This document shows positions 56,791-64,000 of a stretch of 64,000 nucleotides of DNA, in pieces; within the stretch, counting starts at the first letter, position 1; every line of letters begins with the position of its first letter. Source of the stretch: Ampelocalamus luodianensis (taxonomy: Eukaryota; Streptophyta; Magnoliopsida; Poales; Poaceae); assembly GCA_036346255.1 (NCBI GenBank), contig CM070620.1, positions 30,005,609-30,069,608 of the forward strand, read 5' to 3'. The position numbers and the translations under genes were made by a program. The notes below the pieces were generated by a model, which saw nothing but the letters and a program-made list of their open reading frames with translations, was not told the DNA's origin and did no database searches.

Positions 56791-59420
56791 TTAATTTTTA
56801 GGGTTCTCTCACCGCGCCCCGCGCTGCCTCGAGCCCCATGCCCTGCGTGCCCACGCCGCCCCGAGTCCAGCGCTCTGCCCGCCGCGCTACGCGCCGCTAT
56901 TCCCACTATGCCACGTCGCCTGCTAGCAATCCCATCGTGTTGTGCACTGGCAGCCCTTGCCCTGGTGCCACCCCGTGCCCGCGGCCCCGGTCTGCGACAC
57001 ACGCTGCCTTGTCCCACGTCGCACGCCCGTGCCATGCCCACCGCGATCCCCGCACGCCGATCACCCTCCTCCTTTCCCCTCTGGTCCTATAAATTGGAGC
57101 CCCAGAAGCCCCTCTTCTCCCTCCACCCCTCCCCCGATTCTCCCCTCCTCCCTCGCTTTCTCCTCTCCGTAATCGGAGCTTTTGTCACCGCCGGCTGCAA
57201 CGCTTCCGCTGCCAATTTCCTCGCCGTAGAAAGGAGTCCCACCGATGTTGTCACCACCACCGGCACTGCCTCTCAACGTTCTGCCCGGTGCTCTCTCTAT
57301 CCTCGCCGGAACACTGCTGGAGCGCCGCCACCCGTGCGCCATTTAGGCCGTCACCGCCGCTGGCCATCTTCCACCGCGCCGCCACCCCCTTCGGCTTCCT
57401 CTCGGGGAAGGGGTTCCATTTTCATCACCATTGGTCGTCGTTGCCCCGAGTGCCACCTCTTCTGCTCTGTTCTTCCTCTTTCTGTGGTTTCTCTCTGTGC
57501 TTGGCTTTGTCTCAACGACAGTGGCCCCCCTTGTCATTCACTCTTCCATCTCTCCCTCAATCTCTTGCTAGTGGGCCCTTATGCCATATGCTTTGACTGG
57601 TAAAGAAAAATCAGGTAGCATATTCCTTGAATATTCTCCCTTTTCTATTTTCTATGATTTCATGTGATGTCAAACTTTCGGATGTTCGTTCTCACTCATA
57701 CAAACTCTGATTCCGTCAATTATTGTTCCTAAATTTACCTAAATTCTTAATCTTTCTATTAGTACTAATTTTATTTTTTTTAGATTTGTTATATTTATTT
57801 GGCTCTTTTCGCGCGTATAGATTCCAATGGTTTCGAAGAATTCCTAGACCTGTCTGCCAAAGCAACTCAAACCTTCAACGAAGGCAAGTCGTAGACTTAT
57901 GATCATGTTGAACCCATTTTTACAAAATTATATTGTTTTATATAATCATGCATTGCTAAGTTTATATCAATTGTTTTCGGGAATAGTTAAATACTTATTT
58001 GACATTATTCCACCTTGAATAATTATGATTGACATATATCCTTGGATATCATAGGAAGGTTTATTTTAATTGGATATATTTTATTACCAACATGAAAAAC
58101 ATAGATATGCTTAGCCATGCTTTAGTTGTACGATAGGTTCCTTCACAATGAGAATCATGAAAATTTGACTTAATAATATATAGAATTGTCGCGATGTCAC
58201 TGTTGTTAAAATTTGTTGTGTCATGGCAAGGGTTGTCATTTGGCTAGGTTGAACCAAAAATGATTTCATACTCAAGCGAATGATCATGCAATAAAGGGGA
58301 TGATTCGGGATGTGGTTTCCTCGCCTGAGTAGACACTAAGGACTTAACTTTGTACATCATTGATCCGGGTCATACCGTACAACCACGTGTCCAGGATGGG
58401 GTGGACCTGGCTGATTAATTAGTAATGTATTAATTTGGTTCTGTCATGGTGTTGTGTTTTCCAGGATACAGATAGATACACACAGCGTGATTTCTGGGAA
58501 ACGGGTAGATTCACACGGCGCAAGAGGGGGTTTCCGGCGAATGGTCAGTCCAAAGGAAGTGAAACCTTAGTGAGCATGACTGGGTTAAGACAGAACTTTG
58601 TAAAAGCCTTCTGATAATCGTTGGTCGCACACATTCGGAAGTGTGTCAGACGGACATTACAAACTGATTATCTCTTGTGGGTCAAGCTGTACAACCTCTG
58701 CAGAGTGTTAAAAACTATTCGAATAGCCGTATCCTCGGTTATAGATAATGTCTGGTGATTTCACACGAGGGGTAGATTTTCCCAAAAATATTGGAATAGT
58801 GGTTCGGTTGGGAAGTGAACAGGTAGTTCACCGTTTGTTGGTTGGGAAGTGAATGGTGTTCACTGTTGTTACAAAGAAAACTATTAAATTATTTAATATA
58901 TCTTTTAAATTATGATTTTCAATCTATTTACTGTATTTACCGTTAATACTGCTTTCTACAAAATTGTCATAAAGCTATCCATGTTCAAACCTTGCATGAA
59001 TATTATTTGCATACATTTCCCTATGACTTGTTGAGTACTTTATGTACTCACGGCTTTGCGCCTTTGCTGATCAGTCACTAAGGAATACCCAGAGTTCTAC
59101 GAGGAGGAATATTTTGAAGACCATGCAAACTATGCCATGCTCTCCACTCGATTGTCTATGGGCATATAGGATGGTCACCACGAGTTTGTTTTATTCTGCT
59201 ACAAGTTTAATCTTTTGTCTTAAGCCCTGCGTGGCAAACTCTGTAAAACTTGACCATAAGATCCGTTGCTACAAAGTAATATTAATTTGTCTGCTTCTTA
59301 GATATTTTATTGTATAGATATGATTTCATCGACGTTGCCACTATGTGAACTAGTTACTGATCATGGGACTAGTTCATAATACACAGAGGGTCTCGGATTT
59401 GCATATCCGGGGTCCCGACA
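56791..59420 (+). mobile_element. Gypsy LTR (5' end missing) with PBS
   Basis: The GC-rich U3/leader (56800-57540) has a TATA box at 57088. The conserved palindrome block is at 58681-58755, with both palindromes CTCTGCAGAG and CTATTCGAATAG perfect. The end reads ACTGATCATGGGACTAGTTC followed by ...TCCGGGGTCCCGACA at 59420. It is the best-preserved 3' end of this LTR family in the window. ORFs of up to 231 codons over the leader have no domain and are not genes. Confidence 0.75.
57088..57093 (+). promoter_or_regulatory. LTR TATA box
   Basis: TATAAA in CTATAAATTGGAG, followed by a C/T-rich leader; typical LTR promoter context. Confidence 0.55.
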
Positions 59421-60340
59421 GAGATGGTATCAGAGCCATATCGACTGTAGGACACAACCATAGTTAGCATGGTCGTTTAATCAAAAATTTCAAAAATTAT
59501 TTTCTAAATGAAGCCCACTTATTAACATAAATAGTTATTTTTCTCTTGTCTTATTCTATTCTTTTCTCATCTTATTCTAATCTTTTCTCATATTGTTCAT
59601 AAGTTCTTACCTCTTATCTTTTCTTAAATATGTTTTCAAATTTAAATTGAACTTTCTCGCCTCAATAATCTCTATAGGATTGAGCCTTCGGTGATCAAAG
59701 CGATGGGTGGCCTCGAAGTTTCAATATCTGCTGACCGTTTCAAGTCAACCGTTCGTATAAGTTAGATTAGTAGTGTTATGCCAAAGTTACCCTTCTCGGT
59801 TTTAGTATCGTTTAGTCCGTGTAATAAGATCTTTTTGCTTGAGTGTCGTATTTTATATCTTCTTAATAGCTTTCCAGCTATTTGTTCTTTGTGTTTAACC
59901 GACTTTCCCCAGTTAGTTTGTTTCTGTCTTTATCCCTTGTTCTGTCTCGACTATTATGCTTTTCCCTCTCACCTATCGTGCTTTCTCCCTCTCATCTATT
60001 AAACATGTGAAGAATTATTGAAGATGGTTTAAACACACAACTTAGCAAGTCAAGGTGAACCCGTGGATCCCTACACCAGCAGCAGGCCAAGGAACAACTC
60101 AGATTCCAAGTCAAGTTAACAGGACTTCACTTCCTTCTGCAAGAGGACGAGTGAATCATGTCACCGCAGAGCCAGCCCAATCAGCTCAAAATGTCGTTCC
60201 CGGTAAGTCCTAGTCAGTTCAGCATTTATTGTAGTTTTGTCTCGCTCAAAAGAGAAAATCGCTTGGAAGAGTGAGCAAAGTCTGAGTTCCCAAACATATT
60301 CTCTAGTCAGCTCGAATCTCGGAGTCGAGATTCCGTTTAA
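59421..60340 (+). mobile_element. Internal start of the gypsy element: PBS, leader, gag trace
   Basis: TGGTATCAGAGCC at 59425-59437 is an initiator-Met-tRNA primer site four bases after the LTR. A long AT-rich leader follows. 60030-60200 shows a Gln/Ser-rich frame (for example EPAQSAQNVVPG) resembling an early gag segment. The element is cut at about 60340 by another LTR piece. Confidence 0.7.
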
Positions 60341-60692
60341 GTGAGTAAATCAAACTTCAATTAAATAAAAACAATTTAATGTGAGTAAATCAAACTTCAA
60401 TTAAATAAAAAATTATTTTAATTGGTTTTCTGGTTTTATCTTGCATTTCCTTTTTCCAAGACCTTGTTGTTATTTCCGTTGAGTTCTTTTTATTTCTTTT
60501 CAGTTTTCCCGAAATTCGGAGTCTTTTTGAAGCTTTAAAATTTTAAATGAACCATTTGAATTTTAAAAAAATAATTAAAGCCTAAATTGAAATTTCAGAA
60601 AATGACAACATTTAAATGATTAAAACAAACTTCATTAAATTCAAAATGGGTTTATTGGATTTTCTCGGATTTGGATATCCAGGGTCCCGACA
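60341..60692 (+). mobile_element. Internally deleted LTR copy with its own PBS
   Basis: The start (GTGAGTAAATCAAACTTCAA, present twice) matches 42410-42430 of the LTR head. From about 60660 it matches the LTR terminus (GGATATCCAGGGTCCCGACA). The middle 2-3 kb is missing. A PBS (TGGTATTAGAG) follows at 60697-60707, and the same leader as at 59440 runs to 60770. Confidence 0.65.
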
Positions 60693-60770
60693 AAGATGGT
60701 ATTAGAGTCATATCGACTATAGAACGCAACCATAATTAGCGTGGTTGTTTAGTCAAAAATTTCAAAATTT

Positions 60771-62335
60771 ATACCGTGCGTGAACAATACTCGGGTACTG
60801 TAGCTTTGAGATTGGGAAGGGATTACCTTTCTCAATAAGAATATATATTTCCCTAAATAGTTTATTAGTTTCTTTGTATAGGGATTAGTTAATTGTGAAT
60901 GTTATATATTAGTTAGGAACGTTATCTATTAGTTGGAAATGTTATCTATTAATTAGGAAGGTCATCTATTAGATTGATCTTATCCATAATTGTTAAAAGA
61001 GTCCTCTATATAAGGAGGCATATTGTAATCGTTGGCATTAGGCAAGAAAGAATAACGAGTTTCATCCCATCTCTAGTCTCCCTTCTCTCCCCCAAGGCCA
61101 CCGTTGTCGCCTGACTATCCTCTCGGCGGTATTTACCCCTATGATCTAAGCTAGATCATAATAACTTGGTATTAGAGCCAATCGTTGCGACCACCATGGT
61201 AGACAACGATGGTTCCGGTCCCAAGGAGATTGATGCCATGCTCAAGCAAATCTTGGTGAAGCTTGTCATTCTCAACGAGACGTTCAAGGTGGGCAAACCG
61301 GGGGCCGTCACACCAAGCGACGGCTTGCTCGGCGCAGCCCCCGCAATAATAGTTGTTGTACCGAGCGATGGCTTGCTCGGCGCAGCCCCCATGACAGTCG
61401 TGGTCATACTAGGAGACGGACTGCTCGGCGCAGGCCCTACGGCAGTTGCTGTCGCACCACATCGCACGACAGTCACACCTATGGTCCTGTCAGAGCCTAC
61501 CGTGGCCCTGTCGAAGCATGTTGCGGTCCTGTCGACACCTGCTGTGGTGCTGCCAAAGCCTACACCCTTAGTACCATTGACGAGAAATGAGAATGTTGTC
61601 GTTTTTCGCGGGCGTCTTTACCACGTTGTCGGCCGATGATGTGCTGTTGGTGCGGTGGAGTATGACGGCTTCCATCTGGGGGTCAGCGACGTCGTCGTAT
61701 CTCTTCTACAAACGTTGCATCAAGGGGCGAGAAGGATGCTGATGTTGCCTCGTGTTGGGTGCCTATGCCCCCGACGACTCCTGCGACGTCAAGCCACGCC
61801 AAGGGGTTGTTGTCCATTGGAGGTTCGTTGCTCCTCATCCATGTGACGCGATGTCTTCATCGCGTCCTTTCGTCGACATGGAGACGCGAAGGTCTTAGTT
61901 AGTGATCGCCACTTCACAGCTCGAGGACGAGCTGTCTCGCCGAGAAGGGTGTAATATGTCATGGAATCCACAACGTAGCATAGCAATACCGTGTGTGAAC
62001 AGTACATGTGTTCTGTAGCATTGGGAATGGAAGGGGGTTACCTTCCCCAGTAAAAATATCTATTTTCCTAAATAGTTGATTAGTTTTCTTGTATATGGAT
62101 TAGTTAATTGAGAAGATTATCTATTAGTTAGGAAGATCATCTATTAGATTGATCTTATCCATAATTGTTAAAAGAGTCATCTATATAAAGAGACATATTG
62201 TAATCCTTGGCATTAGGTAAGAAAGAATAACAAAGTTCATCCCATCTCTAGTCTCCCTTCTCTCCCAAGGATGCCCCTACCATCCGGCTATCATCTCGGT
62301 GGTGTTTACCCCTATGATCTAAACTAGATCATAAT
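60771..62335 (+). mobile_element. Small non-autonomous LTR retroelement
   Basis: The 5' LTR is 60771-61163 and the 3' LTR is about 61957-62335. Shared phrases include TTAGATTGATCTTATCCATA, TTGTTAAAAGAGTC, TCATCCCATCTCTAGTCTCC and the end TATGATCTAA...TAGATCATAATA. The 5' copy lacks the first 29 bp found in the 3' copy (TGTCATGGAATCCAC...), so its left end is truncated. PBS TGGTATTAGAGCC is at 61167-61179. The interior is only about 790 bp and has one ORF. GAGGACGAGCTGTCTCGCCG with GAGAAGGG before the 3' LTR resembles a gypsy polypurine region. Confidence 0.8.
61196..61639 (+). CDS. ORF of the small LTR element, with 16-residue repeats
   Basis: It starts at the ATG at 61196 (MVDNDGSG), 17 bp after the primer-binding site, and has 147 codons. 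Residues 10-33 are helical (KEIDAMLKQILVKLVILNE), like the start of some gag proteins. Residues 42-90 are about three copies of a 16-residue unit SDGLLGAAP-hydrophobic-P, encoded by 48-bp DNA repeats (61314-61460). The rest is Val/Pro/Thr-rich. No zinc knuckle, protease or polymerase is present. The frame is open, but whether it is translated is unknown. Confidence 0.45.
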   Translation: MVDNDGSGPKEIDAMLKQILVKLVILNETFKVGKPGAVTPSDGLLGAAPAIIVVVPSDGLLGAAPMTVVVILGDGLLGAGPTAVAVAPHRTTVTPMVLSEPTVALSKHVAVLSTPAVVLPKPTPLVPLTRNENVVVFRGRLYHVVGR

Positions 62336-63033
62336 AGGGGGAGAATACACGGTGACCGGGAAGAGCGGCGTTTAAACGTTTGCTTATTATGAATCGTAGT
62401 TATCCTGAATAGTAGTTAAGTTATACTCCTACAAGGAGAGGCGCAGCAAGAGAAATATGTAGCGATTATCGGATCAATAAATTAATAAGGATACACGAGC
62501 TTCCTCCCTCAAATCTTGTGTCCATTTGTTCATCTACTACTTTTATACTAATTGTCTAACTGTCCTTGGTTGATCTTGCCTCTAGCTCTGTGTTGATTGG
62601 GTGGCTGGTTGGACTGCTCGACGACACCAGGAACTTCAATTTACCAACACCAAGCTCCCTGAAGAAAACGGAGGAAAAATGTATCGCATTCGCATTGCTG
62701 CAAGATAAAATATTGTACCTGATGATTAGTCGTAGACAGAACTAGCAGTGACTACTCCCATCAAGCGGAGAAGGCGGCATTGGGATAAAATATTGTACCT
62801 CAAGTTCTCCACGAACAGAAGGCATGCATCAAACGGTGAAGAATGCCAACAGACAGGTCAGTCTGTGAACCCACATCGAAACACCTGGAAAATTTACAGA
62901 TCAAGAGACGCAATACCATTTCAGGCAAACATAAACAGTCTTATAAATGTTGGCCAGAAGCTCTACCCCTGGCATGGCTATAAGTTGCCTGATCCAAGAA
63001 GGGTTGCTTATGTCTAACATTTCAGGACACCGA
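62336..63033. other. Unresolved intergenic stretch
   Basis: I recognise no gene. GATAAAATATTGTACCT occurs twice, 80 bp apart (about 62705 and 62785). 62460-62660 could be a decayed LTR end. The part nearest 63033 may be the 3' UTR of the minus-strand gene beyond it. Confidence 0.35.
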
Positions 63034-63550
63034 TCATTCACCAAAATAATCAAAAGGTAAAATCACCACCAGAATCATTGTGGTCAGAAGGGCTGGAACC
63101 TGGAAGCAAAGGATTTTGCTAACAGCAGAGTCATTTATTTTTGCACAAACTTGCCTGGTATAACTGTTCCAGAAGTAGTATAATGGCAAAGGAGCCGCTG
63201 TAGCGAAACTGACTGCAAAAGAGGTATAAAGACAGCATACCACAAACATGGCAAGCATAGCTGCTAGAAAAAGACATCGCATTTTTCGACCAACTCTTCT
63301 TGTTCTGACTAGTTCAGCATAGTATCTGACAATTATATGAAGCAATGTATTTGCATGCAATGCTAACTTAAATTTCTGAACCTAAAACTATCTGTAACTC
63401 TCCCATACTCGGTGAAAGAACCGAGAAGTTCTAAACTCTAACCTTCCACCCATGGTTCATCAACTGCCAATCTTGAGCAGTAAGGTCAACAACAAATGAT
63501 GGTTTTGCAAAACCCATAATGATTGAATAACAAGGAGCCCTGTAAAACAA
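63034..63550 (-). CDS. Last two exons of an unidentified membrane-protein gene
   Basis: Exon 63550-63443 (36 codons, preceded by a C/T-rich tract and TTTGCAG, followed by GTTAGA) encodes LFYRAPCYSIIMGFAKPSFV, then DLTAQDWQLMNHGWK. Exon 63366-63034 (preceded by TTTAAG) continues in phase and ends at TGA. It holds a basic stretch (RTRRVGRK), a hydrophobic segment around LAAMLAMFVVCCLYTSFAV and a second, C-terminal one around VPALLTTMILVVILPF. Both junctions keep phase 0, which supports a real gene. I do not recognise the family. Upstream exons lie beyond 63551, probably outside the window. An alternative donor (CCAG|GTTCC at 63100) is possible. Confidence 0.55.
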
Positions 63551-64000
63551 CTGCAAACCAAGGGGACACAGTGAACATGATACTCCAAGGGTGCTGATCA
63601 AGTGCTGGCTTGTGGGCTCTGCAAAAGCCATGCATATAGAAAGCTTGAACAGAAGAAATGGTAGAGGTCACTTGAACCAGTCCATCTTTGCAGAATCCTG
63701 CTGCTTCACAAGGCATTCTATTCAATCAAATATGATTCATCAAACAGGAAAAACAGTTTTCCACCAAGATATGCTAGAGCTTTTTTTAGTCGGCTACTGA
63801 TTGGTGCTCTTTCAGAAGACTATTTAAACACATTCCTCACTAAGCACAATAGTACTTGTTAGTAGCTACTCGACAGTCATTTCTAATTATAAGGGTCACT
63901 TTTTGATGTGCCTGAGGAAGGTCCATTAGCTACGATATCAATCTTATCCTAGAATATTTGACAAATCAATGTTGTATGGACCCTAAAAGGTGCTTACAGC
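63551..64000 (-). other. Probable intron of the membrane-protein gene
   Basis: AT-rich sequence upstream of the exon acceptor at 63551 with no clear further coding exon. Confidence 0.35.

Noticed and set aside
56908..57603. 231-codon plus-strand ORF
   Set aside because: It spans an LTR TATA box and C/T-rich leader; Pro/Ser/Arg-rich with no domain.
59425..59437. Possible tRNA-Met gene
   Set aside because: Only about 12-13 bases complementary to the tRNA 3' end are present, which is what a primer-binding site shows.

Overview
This window looks like nuclear DNA of a grass, most probably Oryza. It holds spliced plant genes with GT-AG introns, large Ty3/gypsy and Ty1/copia LTR retrotransposons, Mutator-like elements (MULEs), hAT and Tourist-type DNA transposons, and many nested insertions. 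The species is inferred from the style of these elements and from the AIG1 gene. I found no bacterial operons, rRNA genes, tRNA genes or CRISPR arrays.

Layout. (1) 1-8.4 kb: broken Ty3/gypsy material. It includes gag remnants, LTR pieces in both orientations, a copia LTR tail and a MITE. (2) 8.8-16.8 kb: a complete five-exon AIG1/IAN-type GTPase gene on the minus strand (CDS 13152 to 8795). Intron 1 holds a transposon with a 9-12 bp target duplication. The upstream leader region is tandemly duplicated, and one copy carries a long-TIR transposon with a Tourist element inside it. (3) 16.8-34.0 kb: a MULE (MULE1) bounded by the 9-bp target duplication GCAATTAGC. It lies just upstream of the AIG1 leader. 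Its mudrA-type transposase gene is split by a minus-strand solo LTR (19441-22020, duplication ATCTG) and a 9-kb LTR retrotransposon with no intact gag-pol (22225-31262, duplication CTCGA). (4) 35.2-43.9 kb: more gypsy LTRs, one of them split by a second MULE (MULE2, 36.7-40.8 kb). (5) 43.9-51.4 kb: a decayed SIRE/Maximus-like copia element on the minus strand. (6) 53.4-55.4 kb: a non-autonomous hAT element with an 8-bp target duplication that carries two correctly phased exons of a PHD-finger gene. (7) 55.4-62.3 kb: gypsy LTR remnants and a small LTR element with an 800-bp interior. (8) 63.0-63.6 kb: the last two exons of an unidentified membrane-protein gene on the minus strand.

How parts relate. 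Both MULEs carry the same accessory gene, a GRF-type zinc finger followed by a basic coiled coil. It is intact in MULE2 (252 aa) and frameshifted in MULE1. In both it sits behind a promoter-proximal minisatellite of about 30-bp units. Both MULEs also carry 19-bp sub-terminal palindromes that share the outer TCGCC/GGCGA arms but differ inside. The 9-kb retrotransposon's LTRs and the solo LTR each contain a dense row of non-identical short hairpins, the most unusual structural signal in the window.
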